From REEB509 sp049314555 (lineage in GTDB: Bacteria; Pseudomonadota; Alphaproteobacteria; Caulobacterales; Aquidulcibacteraceae): DNA of 51,798 nucleotides. This document shows, piece by piece, positions 17,401 through 25,225 of this stretch. How positions within the stretch are numbered: the first letter of the stretch is position 1; each line of letters opens with the position of its first letter. Location of the stretch: positions 1-51,798 of the forward strand of contig JBMOEW010000022.1 in NCBI GenBank assembly GCA_049314555.1, in the 5' to 3' direction. Under the pieces are notes generated by a model. That model was not told where the DNA came from. It saw only the letters and a list, made by a program, of their open reading frames with translations, and did not search any database. The translations under genes and the position numbers were made by a program.

Positions 17401-17738
17401 CCTGTTTCAGTAAGGTGGGAATAAACCTCCGCCCCATTCAGGTGGATGCCCACAACTCTTGGTTGCAGCCAATCCCACCCAATCGCAACCCGCGCATTGG
17501 TCGCGGTGAGGGTGGGGCTGGCGTCTTCCCCGAGGGCAATGCCCCCAAACTGGACACCACTAAGCGTGATGTCTGAAACATCGACAGTCGCGTCAATTCC
17601 GCGCGCATCAAACCATTCTGTCAGCAGTTTTTCCGCGATCGGGGCCCGAAAAAGCCATACGCCACATAGCGCAACCGCAAGCGATGCGCCGGCGGCACCA
17701 ATTGCCACCCGCGTCGGAGACCACGCCTTTTTCCGCAT
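14457..17738 (-). CDS. ydbH: YdbH family AsmA-like lipid-transport protein
   Basis: 1093 residues. YdbH is one of three AsmA-like bridge proteins (with TamB and YhdP) thought to carry phospholipid from the inner to the outer membrane. An N-terminal membrane anchor (residues about 9-30) is followed by some 1000 residues of repetitive beta-strand sequence with Asp/Gly turns, and a C-terminal DUF748/dicarboxylate-transport-type region ending GLTVGEDLDLSSIVPLPGG and a Pro/Gln tail. Length is above E. coli YdbH (about 880) but within the range of alphaproteobacterial relatives. The start at 17738 (MRKKAWS) gives a normal anchor; a GTG at 17789 is an alternative. First gene of the ydb cluster and divergent from the M23 peptidase gene. 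Confidence 0.88.
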   Translation of the reverse strand: MRKKAWSPTRVAIGAAGASLAVALCGVWLFRAPIAEKLLTEWFDARGIDATVDVSDITLSGVQFGGIALGEDASPTLTATNARVAIGWDWLQPRVVGIHLNGAEVYSHLTETGVSFGPLDVFRPPPSEVAFVAPAFEVEISGSRVHFETPVGPVVAAIDARGATRGDLTGTVAVAFTPETGAPLFARFGLAGTADKLTISALEPAAPSALTLSGSVVSPWGAIGTQGQIQFALADWSGLGLLATGLEGVLSGHFGAEPTARGVAFSGAVARLELSDAALQGARFEGSFQAGAQGDTAGALTLKAEALDTPIAQLGDVQVLARLEVGGTIPVEMTFARGRLSEDGQTAMERGWLRLPGSPMEPLLRDALARSQAAGWAFSGAVGLQAVRDESAWRLVLQDAPVQLSSASGEEIVFTPARGAAVALDFGSQTFTAAGVLSVNDRMRVELASVSFDAKGLQAKGTVALPAWEAAGARFSAPEMALLVETTAAGRTFRVQGDLRTSGPFAGGMIEGLRLPNALAITTPAAGGLIISAEDGRCMSLGFDRYTLPGVRFEDGVVAGCPLRGPALMTAAADGTLSGGVRIEDLIWSGQETGAAGAPASLRAGRIDVAFTDTLAAPGMAATLIDPAFLLTLSAERTVGLSAPDATARFRVTDGSWRIDGTFDGVTAIDQAAPALITEGVGTWIAVPQGDGVLIEVHGANARVQDAFPIEKTPRFNPLRLTDLEANLESGVARLTSGGVALEAGMVPLGRITATHALADASGSGQFVADNLVFSPNLTPAALSGFALGLIIGLEGTVDATVDARWQGAGFLAQADVDYDLDSVSTQSLPVIRGVKGQIHFDDLFAFTTPPGQTVSLAVVNPGVALENGVVRFQLLEGAQVALEDARWRFAGGELTLEPGVVQLGTDSSIVNLTLAEVDISTVLASLKLPDLTMTGRVEGRFPVELTKTAAWIRGGRLTSVGGGTIQYTGQAGAAATGISRLAFDALKDFRYSNFEATLNGNLADKVDIGLQFSGLTVGEDLDLSSIVPLPGGQTATAPDVPFRFNVSINAPFSSLMDTAAGIADARRFARPGLVAPEQTPVDPEAPPQPPQQ

Positions 17739-17913
17739 CTCTTGGTGTTCACCGTCCACCCGGGTCCCCTTGACTCTCAGCCGCCCCACCTGACGTATAC
17801 CATTGTTCCCGGCTGGCGGCTTATCGTTTGCATGGTCTAACGGCGGGCGTCTCCTTTGCGTTCATGTGGGCGCGACCCGGAGGCATGCTTTGGCAATATG
17901 TGCTCTCACGGAT

Positions 17914-17943
17914 TTAAGTTTCCCTTGAGCATCATGTGGTTAA
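17914..17943 (+). promoter_or_regulatory. CtrA-like box and extra half-site upstream of the M23 peptidase gene
   Basis: TTAA-GTTTCCC-TTGA (17914-17928) matches TTAA-N7-TTAA with one mismatch, and a further TTAA half-site (TTAACCAC on the minus strand) lies at 17940. They sit 55-85 bp before the ATG of the peptidase gene. Cell-cycle control of a cell-wall hydrolase by CtrA would make sense, but no binding data exist here. Confidence 0.5.
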
Positions 17944-17997
17944 GGTGTCGGCCTGCCAGAACGCGGCAGTCCGCGCCCGTGCGCAGAGGATGACAGA

Positions 17998-19383
17998 ATG
18001 ACGCCTGGCACCGCCACGCCCGTGTATGGAGCGCCTTTGGTCGCTTCAACGCTGTCCAGCTTGCTGCTGGTCACGTGCGCTGTCGCGTTTTGGGCAGCAG
18101 GCGAGGGAGTGTTCGCCGGCAGCCGCGACCCCTCCCTGCGCATGAGCGAAGCAGCCGCCCAAGCCATGGCAGTGCGGCGCGCCGAACACGAAGCCTTTAC
18201 CGCCGTTTACGGCAGCATTTCCGAAAACAACGTCACCATCTCCGGTGGTGAGACCCTGGTGTCCGCCATGCGCCGCGCCGGTGCCACCCAAGACGAAACC
18301 AACCGCGCTGTCCGGGCGATTTCCACCGTTTATGACCCCCGCGGCGTCCGCCCCGGTCAAGTGCTGACGTTGGCCTTCGACCGCTCCGCCGCGCCGTCGC
18401 GCCTCTTGGGTCTGTCTTTCCGCTCCGAGCCAGGCTCCGGCGTCACCGTCTCGCGCAGCATCGAGGGTGCCTTCACCGCCCGCGAAGTGCACATGCCGCT
18501 CACCTATGAGATCGCGCGCATCGCCGCCAACGTTGAAACCAGCATTTACGAGGCCGCCATTTCCCGCGGCGCCACCGAACAAGAAATCGCCTCCCTGGCC
18601 GATGCATTCGGTTACGACACAGACTTTCAGCGCGACGTTCGCCCCGGCGATCACTTTGAACTCGTGTTTGAACGTTTCTTCGATGATCAAGGACGCACCG
18701 TTCGCACCGGCGACCTGATGTTTGTGTCCCTCGCCACCCGCCGCGGCGAGCGCGCGTTCTATCGCTTCCGCGCCCCGGGCGACGATCAGGCCGAATGGTA
18801 TGACGTCGAAGGCAAAAGCGCCCGCAAGTTCTTGATGAAAACCCCGATCAATGGCGCGCGCCTGTCATCTGGCTTCGGCGTGCGGCGTCACCCGATCCTC
18901 GGGTTTTCGCGCATGCACCAAGGCACAGACTTCGCAGCCCCCATTGGCACCCCAATCATGGCCGCCGGCGATGGCGTAGTGGTCGAAGCGGGCGTAAAGG
19001 GCGGCTACGGCAACTACATCCGCATCCGCCACGATCAGGAATACCAAACCGCCTATGCCCACCTGTCCCGCTGGGCCAGCGGCATGCGGCCAGGCACCCG
19101 CGTTCAGCAGGGCCAAATCATTGGCTATGTGGGAAGTACCGGGCGCTCCACTGGCCCGCATTTGCACTATGAGGTGCACTTCCAGGGCCGCCAGATCAAC
19201 CCGATGGGTCTTGCTGTTCCCACCGGGCGCAACCTCCAAGACGAAGCGCTCACGGCGTTTTTTGTCGAGCGCGACCGGATTGACCGGATGCGCCAGGCCC
19301 GCAACGACGAACAAGCCGGCCTGCAAAGCGTCTCGCAAACCGTCGCCATGCAGGACGAAGGCACGCTCCGCGCGCGCCGCTAA
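17998..19383 (+). CDS. M23 family metallopeptidase (murein endopeptidase)
   Basis: 461 residues. Zinc-dependent peptidoglycan endopeptidase of the LytM/M23 family, acting in the periplasm on stem-peptide cross-links. An N-terminal membrane segment (about 15-38) anchors it. Residues 60-125 (SISENNVTISGGETLVSAMRRAG...RPGQVL) resemble a LysM/OapA-like module. The catalytic domain has zinc ligands HQGTDF (His and Asp) and GPHLHYEV (HxH), all present, so it should be active and not a degenerate EnvC-type activator. The tail is charged. CtrA-like boxes upstream and a shared terminator with ctrA downstream place it in a cell-cycle neighbourhood. Confidence 0.9.
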   Translation: MTPGTATPVYGAPLVASTLSSLLLVTCAVAFWAAGEGVFAGSRDPSLRMSEAAAQAMAVRRAEHEAFTAVYGSISENNVTISGGETLVSAMRRAGATQDETNRAVRAISTVYDPRGVRPGQVLTLAFDRSAAPSRLLGLSFRSEPGSGVTVSRSIEGAFTAREVHMPLTYEIARIAANVETSIYEAAISRGATEQEIASLADAFGYDTDFQRDVRPGDHFELVFERFFDDQGRTVRTGDLMFVSLATRRGERAFYRFRAPGDDQAEWYDVEGKSARKFLMKTPINGARLSSGFGVRRHPILGFSRMHQGTDFAAPIGTPIMAAGDGVVVEAGVKGGYGNYIRIRHDQEYQTAYAHLSRWASGMRPGTRVQQGQIIGYVGSTGRSTGPHLHYEVHFQGRQINPMGLAVPTGRNLQDEALTAFFVERDRIDRMRQARNDEQAGLQSVSQTVAMQDEGTLRARR

Positions 19384-19420
19384 CCGGCACTAAAGCCTTC
19401 CTGCTCCCAACAACGCAAAA

Positions 19421-19445
19421 CGCGCACCCCGGGGAGGAGTGCGCG
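19421..19445. terminator. Bidirectional terminator between the M23 gene and ctrA
   Basis: Seven-base stem CGCGCAC with GTGCGCG around an 11-nt G/C-rich loop. Read on the minus strand it is followed by TTTTGCGTT, giving an intrinsic terminator for ctrA. On the plus strand it is followed by CTTCTTG, a weaker U tract for the peptidase gene. The two genes converge here. Confidence 0.75.
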
Positions 19446-19473
19446 CTTCTTGAACTCTGGCAGTAAATCGCGC

Positions 19474-20169
19474 TTACGCAGCGACCGTCTGCTCGCTGGG
19501 ATCACGCAGCACATAGCCACGGCCCCAAACGGTTTCGATGTGGTGCTCGCCACCCGTCGCCGCCGCCAACTTCTTGCGCAGCTTGCAGATGAACACATCG
19601 ATGATCTTCAGTTCCGGCTCGTCCATCCCGCCATAAAGATGGTTGAGGAACATTTCCTTTGTCAGCGTGGTGCCCTTCCGCAGGGAAAGCAGCTCCAGCA
19701 TCTGATATTCTTTGCCGGTGAGGTGCACCCGGTGGCCGGTCACTTCCACGGTCTTCGCGTCGAGGTTCACGGTAATGTCGCCGGTCTTGATCACAGACTG
19801 CGCAAAGCCCTTCGATCGGCGGATGATCGCCATGATCCGGGCCACCAGCTCGTCCTTGTTGAACGGCTTGGTCATGTAGTCGTCAGCGCCGTAGCCAAGG
19901 CCGCGCACTTTGCTGTCGATATCGCTGGTGCCAGACAAAATCAGGATCGGTGTGTTGACCCGGGCAACGCGCAGTTGCTTCAACACTTCCATGCCGTGCA
20001 TGTCAGGCAGCGACAAATCAAGCAGGATGATATCGTAATCATACAGCTTTCCAAGGTCGATTCCTTCCTCGCCCAGATCGGTCGAGTAGATGTTGAAGCC
20101 CTCAGACTTCAGCATCATTTCAATACCTTGCGCTGTCGCGCTATCATCTTCGATCAACAAAACCCGCAT
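19474..20169 (-). CDS. ctrA: Cell cycle response regulator CtrA
   Basis: 231 residues. Master OmpR-family regulator of the alphaproteobacterial cell cycle; phosphorylated CtrA binds TTAA-N7-TTAA boxes, blocks replication origins in some species and activates flagellar, pilus and division genes. The receiver domain has acidic pair Glu7-Asp8-Asp9, phosphoacceptor Asp51 in LLDLSLPDMHG, and Lys in TKPFNKDEL. The DNA-binding winged helix (about 125-225) carries HLTGKEYQMLELL and the recognition-helix segment IIDVFICKLRKKL, matching Caulobacter CtrA very closely. The protein ends in Ala-Ala, as expected of a ClpXP substrate. Divergent from fliI. Confidence 0.98.
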   Translation of the reverse strand: MRVLLIEDDSATAQGIEMMLKSEGFNIYSTDLGEEGIDLGKLYDYDIILLDLSLPDMHGMEVLKQLRVARVNTPILILSGTSDIDSKVRGLGYGADDYMTKPFNKDELVARIMAIIRRSKGFAQSVIKTGDITVNLDAKTVEVTGHRVHLTGKEYQMLELLSLRKGTTLTKEMFLNHLYGGMDEPELKIIDVFICKLRKKLAAATGGEHHIETVWGRGYVLRDPSEQTVAA

Positions 20170-20229
20170 AGCACACTCCCCGCAGCCAAACGTCCTGGTT
20201 CGCCCATCAAGGCACGGTCAACTCTCTTG

Positions 20230-20264
20230 TTAAGATTCGCCGTTAACCCTTTCGCATAAGTTAA
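20230..20264. promoter_or_regulatory. TTAA cluster with GANTC site upstream of ctrA
   Basis: Three TTAA half-sites (20230, 20243, 20261) with a GATTC site (20234-20238) between the first two. Spacings are 9 and 14, not the canonical 7. The mix of CtrA half-sites and a CcrM methylation site resembles the Caulobacter ctrA promoter, where methylation state and CtrA feedback set timing. Further GANTC sites lie at 20378 and 20391, before fliI. Confidence 0.45.
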
Positions 20265-20348
20265 CAACTGAGCTGCTTCGTGATTTTTGCAAAGAAAAAT
20301 TTGCTGTGGATAGATAAATCGGAAACGAAACGACCCGATTACCCGCCG

Positions 20349-20356
20349 TTAACCAT
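20349..20356 (+). promoter_or_regulatory. CtrA half-site TTAACCAT before fliI
   Basis: TTAACCAT is the extended CtrA half-site known from Caulobacter promoters. It stands 54 bp before the fliI start in the ctrA-fliI divergent region. No second half is present at the N7 distance. Confidence 0.4.
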
Positions 20357-20410
20357 CGCGCAACTGGTCAACACCAGACTCCCAATACGCGAATCCGCGT
20401 CGGAGCATCC

Positions 20411-21727
20411 ATGCGCCCCCTGGCCCGACTCACCCAAGCCGTTCAAAGCGTACCCCTTCGCCAGCTGGAAGGAAGGGTGCGCGGCGTTCAAGGCCTGATT
20501 ATTGAAGCAAGCGGCCCGCAAGAAGCGCTGGTAATGGGCGCCCGCGCCGAGATCGAAGCCGCAACTCCGATCCGCGGCGAGATCGTGGGCTTCCGCGATG
20601 GGCGCGCTTTGCTGGCCCCTTACGACCAGGGCGAGGCCATCCGCCCGGGCGCGCGGGTGCGTTTCGTGGGCGCGGCCACAACCATTTCGCCGTGCCAGGC
20701 CTGGCTAGGCCACGTTCTGGACGCGTTCGCAAAGCCCTTCGACGGCCAACCCCTGCCGCAAGGCCTCGACCCCCGCCCAATCTTGAGTGCGCCCCCGCCG
20801 GCCCATATCCGCGACCGCGTCGGCGCACGATTGGATCTTGGCGTGCGGTCGATCAATTTGTTCGCCGCCGTCTGCCGCGGCCAGCGCATGGGGGTGTTCG
20901 CCGGTTCTGGCGTTGGCAAGTCCGTGCTGCTGTCGATGTTGGCCCGCGCCGCGAAGGCAGATGTCATCGTCATCGCCTTGGTGGGAGAACGCGGCCGCGA
21001 AGTCCGCGAGTTCATTGAAGATACGCTGGGCCCAGAGGGCAGGGCGCGGTCGGTGGTGGTGGTCGCCACCTCAGATGAGCCCGCAGCCAAGCGCCGCCTG
21101 GCCCCCCATACCGCCAGCGCCATCGCCGAGCATTTCCGCGACGAAGGTAAAAACGTCTTGCTGCTGATAGACAGTGTAACCCGTTTTGCCATGGCCCAGC
21201 GCGAAATCGGCCTCGCCGCCGGCGAGCCCCCGGCCACGAAGGGCTACACCCCGTCGGTCTTTGCCGAACTCCCACGCCTGCTGGAGCGGGCAGGGCCGGG
21301 CCACGCCGGAAAAGGCGGCTCGATCACCGGCCTGTTCACGGTCCTCGTCGACGGCGACGATCACAATGAACCGGTGGCCGATGCGGTCCGCGGCATCCTC
21401 GACGGCCACATTGTGATGGAGCGCTCCATCGCAGAGCGCGGCCGCTACCCAGCCATCAACGTGCTCAAATCCGTCTCGCGCTTGATGCCGATGTGCCATC
21501 AGCCGGCTGAGAATGTCCTCGTCAAACAGGCAAGAACCTTGATGGCAGCCTATGCTCAAATGGAAGATTTGATTCGTATCGGCGCCTATAAGCCCGGTGC
21601 CGATCAAGAGTTGGACCGCGCCATTCGCCTGCGCGAGCCGCTAGAGCAGGTGCTGGCGCAGGGCAGGGATGAATTCGCCAGTTTCGAAGCCGGCTTTGCC
21701 GCCCTGCAAACCGCATTGGAACAATAA
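20411..21727 (+). CDS. fliI: Flagellar export ATPase FliI
   Basis: 438 residues. ATPase of the flagellar type III export apparatus, related to F1 beta. Walker A is AGSGVGKS (164-171), Walker B lies in LLLIDSVTRFA, and the ERGREVREF motif typical of FliI follows the P loop. The C-terminal EDLIRIGAYKPGAD segment is also diagnostic. Length equals the family norm. The ATG follows CGGAG by 5 bases. fliJ starts 3 bases after its stop. Divergent from ctrA. Confidence 0.97.
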   Translation: MRPLARLTQAVQSVPLRQLEGRVRGVQGLIIEASGPQEALVMGARAEIEAATPIRGEIVGFRDGRALLAPYDQGEAIRPGARVRFVGAATTISPCQAWLGHVLDAFAKPFDGQPLPQGLDPRPILSAPPPAHIRDRVGARLDLGVRSINLFAAVCRGQRMGVFAGSGVGKSVLLSMLARAAKADVIVIALVGERGREVREFIEDTLGPEGRARSVVVVATSDEPAAKRRLAPHTASAIAEHFRDEGKNVLLLIDSVTRFAMAQREIGLAAGEPPATKGYTPSVFAELPRLLERAGPGHAGKGGSITGLFTVLVDGDDHNEPVADAVRGILDGHIVMERSIAERGRYPAINVLKSVSRLMPMCHQPAENVLVKQARTLMAAYAQMEDLIRIGAYKPGADQELDRAIRLREPLEQVLAQGRDEFASFEAGFAALQTALEQ

Positions 21728-21730
21728 GCC

Positions 21731-22150
21731 ATGCGCGCTTTGCCCGCTTTGCAGCGTATCGCCCGCGCCGATATCGACGCGATTGGCCGCGAGATCGCCA
21801 CCCTCATGCAACAAATCACGCAAGTGGAGGCCGCGAAACTGGCCCTGCAAAACGAGATCGTCTCAGAGCAGGCAGCCTCACGCCACGATCTGATGGCGTT
21901 GCGGGCCTATGCCGTTTACGCGCCAAGGGCTGCAGCCCGCGTTCAGGCCTTTGAAGATGAAGTCCGCGTGTTGCAAACGGCGGTTACGCATGCCCGCGAG
22001 CGTCTGTCTCAAGCGATGGCGGAGCAAAAAAAGCTGGAACGCCTTCAGGAAATTCTGGCCGAACGCGCAAGTCGCATTGAAGCGGCCATCGAGCAGGCAG
22101 AGTTGGACGAAACCGCCGCCATCCTCATGGCAAGGCGCAAGAAGGCGTAG
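21731..22150 (+). CDS. fliJ: Flagellar export chaperone FliJ
   Basis: 139 residues. Predicted to be almost wholly coiled-coil, the form of FliJ, which sits as a stalk in the FliI hexamer and assists export. Sequence identity in this family is low, so the call rests on the heptad-like pattern (QITQVEAAKLALQNEI, ARERLSQAMAEQKKLERLQEIL), the size, and its place 3 bases after fliI. The ORF converges with fleN, with 8 bases between stops. Confidence 0.8.
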   Translation: MRALPALQRIARADIDAIGREIATLMQQITQVEAAKLALQNEIVSEQAASRHDLMALRAYAVYAPRAAARVQAFEDEVRVLQTAVTHARERLSQAMAEQKKLERLQEILAERASRIEAAIEQAELDETAAILMARRKKA

Positions 22151-22158
22151 GTGCCGCC

Positions 22159-22974
22159 TCAGGCTTGTGAGGGGGCACTGATCGTTTCGGCAATCCGCAT
22201 CACGTCGTCAAACGCGGTCGCTTGCGGATGGCGGATCGATAGCGGTGTTTGTGCCCGGATCGCATCCACCACCCGTGGGTCGCGGCAAATCACCCCGGCA
22301 AGCGGCGGCCGAAAGCCAAGGAAGCGCTCGCACGCCCCCGCAAATTGATCATAGATATGCCGGCCCTTGAGCCGATTTTCCGCCAGGTTCACCGTGATCC
22401 ACGGGGCAGGGGCCTCGTGGTTTCCCAACCTGAAAATCTTTGCAAAAGCATAGGCATCGGTCAGCGCAGTGGGTTCCTCTGTGGTCACAATCATCACCCG
22501 ATCGGCAGACCGCGCCAGGCGCATCACTTGGGTGTCGATCCCCGCCGCCAGGTCCATGATCACCCAGTCATAATGCGGAGCCACCCGCCGCACACCAGAA
22601 GCAAGGCTCAACAGATCATCAGACGACAGATTATTCAGTGTTCCCTCGCCGGATACCCCAGACACAAGATCAAAGCCGCCCGCACGCCCAGGCCCGCCCA
22701 TCACCGGCGTGATGGCGGCTTCCATTTCCACCCAGCCCTTTAACACGCTCGCCAGGTCTGCCATCGGCCGCACGCCCAGCTGCACGTCGACGTTGGCAAG
22801 CCCCAGATCGCAATCCACCAGAAGCGCCCGTCGACCGGCCCGCCCCAATGCCGCAGCAAGCGTAGAAGACAGCCACGTCTTGCCAACGCCCCCTTTGCCA
22901 GAGCCGACCGCCAAAACCTTGGCGGAGAGGGGGCGTCGCGACAGCGCTGGGCGCGTCACCGGTCTGAGGTTCAT
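22159..22974 (-). CDS. MinD/ParA-like ATPase, FleN/FlhG type
   Basis: 271 residues. P-loop ATPase of the MinD/ParA family. In flagellar loci this is FleN/FlhG (YlxH), which limits flagellar number and position. It has the deviant Walker A SGKGGVGKTW, LLVDCDLGLANVDVQLG (switch region) and WVIMDLAAGID. An amphipathic membrane-targeting tail is not obvious. It is the last gene of the minus-strand flagellar run, about 110 bp after flhA. ATG 22974 is taken; a TTG at 22998 would add 8 residues. An flhF partner is not in the window. Confidence 0.82.
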   Translation of the reverse strand: MNLRPVTRPALSRRPLSAKVLAVGSGKGGVGKTWLSSTLAAALGRAGRRALLVDCDLGLANVDVQLGVRPMADLASVLKGWVEMEAAITPVMGGPGRAGGFDLVSGVSGEGTLNNLSSDDLLSLASGVRRVAPHYDWVIMDLAAGIDTQVMRLARSADRVMIVTTEEPTALTDAYAFAKIFRLGNHEAPAPWITVNLAENRLKGRHIYDQFAGACERFLGFRPPLAGVICRDPRVVDAIRAQTPLSIRHPQATAFDDVMRIAETISAPSQA

Positions 22975-23083
22975 GGACAAGACCCTGTTCTGGGGCAAAA
23001 CGCCGAGACAGCAAGGTAACGCGGGTATGGTTAGGAGGCCGTGAATCCCAGGTTTTTCGGGAAGCGCCTCTCAAACCCGAGCC

Positions 23084-25210
23084 TCAAACCTGCCCAACCG
23101 CCTTCAGCCGCACCTTTGCGTGCACCTCTGCCTGGCTCAACACCGGTGTCGCCGGACGAAACCGCTCGATCAGCGAACGGACAAACGGCCGGATCCCCGG
23201 AGAGGTTAACAAAACCGCACTCTCCCCAGCCATCGCGGCCTTTTCAAACGCCCGGCGCACATCAGCGATAAAGTCGTGCAAGCGGGAAGGGGGCAAGGCA
23301 AGCTGGCGATTGGCACCTTCGCCCACCAGCGCCTCGGCAAACGCCTGCTCCCAGGGCGCAGACAAGGTCACGATCGGCAACGCCCCGTCGGTTGCCCGAT
23401 GCTGCGCACAGATTTGGCGCGCCAAACGTGCCCGCACATGCTCCGTAATCGCCACCAAATCATGCGTCGACGGCGCGATCTCGGCAATCGCTTCAACGAT
23501 CATGGCGAGGTCGCGAATTGAAACGCGTTCGGACAAAAGGTTTTGCAAGATCCGCTGCACACCGCTCCAGCTGACATGGCTCGGCGCCACATCATCCAAC
23601 AGGCCTTGGGTATCCTTCGGCAGATCCTTGATCAGCTTCTTGACCTCCGAGAAGGTCAACAGATCCGGCATGTGTTCCTTGATAAGCTCGGTCAGATGGG
23701 TTGCCAGCACGGTCGCCGGGTCCACCACCGTATAGCCGCGGAAGCTGGCGGTTTCGCGCTCGTTCTCATCGATCCAGGTTGCGTCAAGGCCAAAGGCGGG
23801 CTCTTTCACTTTTTCGCCCGGCATGGCAACGCCGGCCCCCGTTGGGTCCATCGCCAAAAGCGCACCCATCCGCAACCGGCCGGCACCCGCTTCCATCTCC
23901 CGTATCCGGATCGAATAGCCATCCGCTTCCAACTGAACATTGTCCAGGATGCGCACGCTCGGCATCACAAACCCAAGATCCTGCGCCAAAGACTTGCGCA
24001 GCGCCTTGATTTGATCCGTCAACCGACGACCCTGCACATCGTTGATTAGCCCCAGCAGGCCAAAGCCAAGCTCAACCCGAACTTCATCGATGGCAAGCGC
24101 CGCCGTGGCACTTTCCTCGCCCGCGTCACTGCCTTGCCCGTTGGACTTTGCCGCGCTCGCTTTCGCGGCTTCCATCACTTCAGTTGCAACATCATCGCGC
24201 TTAAGCTTGCCCAACCGATAGGCCAGCAGCCCCGATCCGATGCCAAGCGCCCAGAAGGGCAGGATCGGCATGCCCGGCAAAATGCCAACAATCAAAGAGC
24301 ACGCAGAAACCACGCCCAGCGCCTGCGGATACCCCGTCAATTGCTTTGCCAACGCCTGGTCGGCCGCGCCGTCAACACCCGCCTTCGACACCAAAAGACC
24401 AGCCGCCACCGAAATGATCAGCGCGGGAACTTGTGCCACAAGGCCGTCGCCCACCGTTAGCCGTGTATAGGTATCGGCCGCCTCGCCAAACGGCATGCCG
24501 TGGCTCAACATCCCGATCGAAATGCCGCCGATGATATTGATCGCGGTGATCAACAGGCCCGCCACCGCATCGTTGCGCACGAACTTGCTCGCGCCGTCCA
24601 TCGAACCAAAGAAGCTGCTCTCGTCTTCGAGATCCTTGCGCCGTTTGCGCGCCTGCGCTTCGTTGATCAAGCCGGCCGAAAGGTCGGCGTCGATCGCCAT
24701 TTGCTTGCCGGGCATGGCGTCCAAGTTGAACCGCGCGGCCACTTCCGCGATCCGTGTCGAACCGCGCGAGATAACCACGAAGTTCACGATCACCAGGATG
24801 ATGAACACCACCACCCCGATCACGAACTCGCCGCCCATCACAAAGTCGCCGAACGCGTTGATCACCTGACCCGCGCTTTCAGGTCCGTTGTGCCCCTCAG
24901 ACAGGATCAAGCGCGTGCTCGCCACATTAAGCGCAAGACGGAACATCGTGGTAAGCAAAAGCAGCGTTGGAAAGGTCGTGAATTCCAATGGCTTTTGAAT
25001 GAGCAACGCCGTCATCAGCACAAGGATCGATGACACGATCGAAACCGCCAGCAACGCGTCCATCATCCACGCCGGCATCGGCACGAGCATGATGGCAAGG
25101 ATGAACATCACCCCCACCGCCAAAGCGACGTCGCCCCGCATGACGGACGAACGCACAAGGCCGATGTTCAGCCACGACGGGCCAGGCGAGGGAGGGGCTG
25201 CATCTGTCAT
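23084..25210 (-). CDS. flhA: Flagellar export gate protein FlhA
   Basis: 708 residues. Core membrane component of the flagellar type III export gate. The N-terminal half has about eight hydrophobic segments with the conserved FHIPEP-family region: the segment with FNLDAMPGKQMAIDADL is diagnostic. The C-terminal cytoplasmic domain (from about residue 350), which docks chaperone-substrate complexes, contains GYTVVDPATVLATHLTE and SQAEV near the end. Length is at the family norm. Starts 15 bases after flbD. Confidence 0.97.
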   Translation of the reverse strand: MTDAAPPSPGPSWLNIGLVRSSVMRGDVALAVGVMFILAIMLVPMPAWMMDALLAVSIVSSILVLMTALLIQKPLEFTTFPTLLLLTTMFRLALNVASTRLILSEGHNGPESAGQVINAFGDFVMGGEFVIGVVVFIILVIVNFVVISRGSTRIAEVAARFNLDAMPGKQMAIDADLSAGLINEAQARKRRKDLEDESSFFGSMDGASKFVRNDAVAGLLITAINIIGGISIGMLSHGMPFGEAADTYTRLTVGDGLVAQVPALIISVAAGLLVSKAGVDGAADQALAKQLTGYPQALGVVSACSLIVGILPGMPILPFWALGIGSGLLAYRLGKLKRDDVATEVMEAAKASAAKSNGQGSDAGEESATAALAIDEVRVELGFGLLGLINDVQGRRLTDQIKALRKSLAQDLGFVMPSVRILDNVQLEADGYSIRIREMEAGAGRLRMGALLAMDPTGAGVAMPGEKVKEPAFGLDATWIDENERETASFRGYTVVDPATVLATHLTELIKEHMPDLLTFSEVKKLIKDLPKDTQGLLDDVAPSHVSWSGVQRILQNLLSERVSIRDLAMIVEAIAEIAPSTHDLVAITEHVRARLARQICAQHRATDGALPIVTLSAPWEQAFAEALVGEGANRQLALPPSRLHDFIADVRRAFEKAAMAGESAVLLTSPGIRPFVRSLIERFRPATPVLSQAEVHAKVRLKAVGQV

Positions 25211-25225
25211 GACTTATGATCTCTT

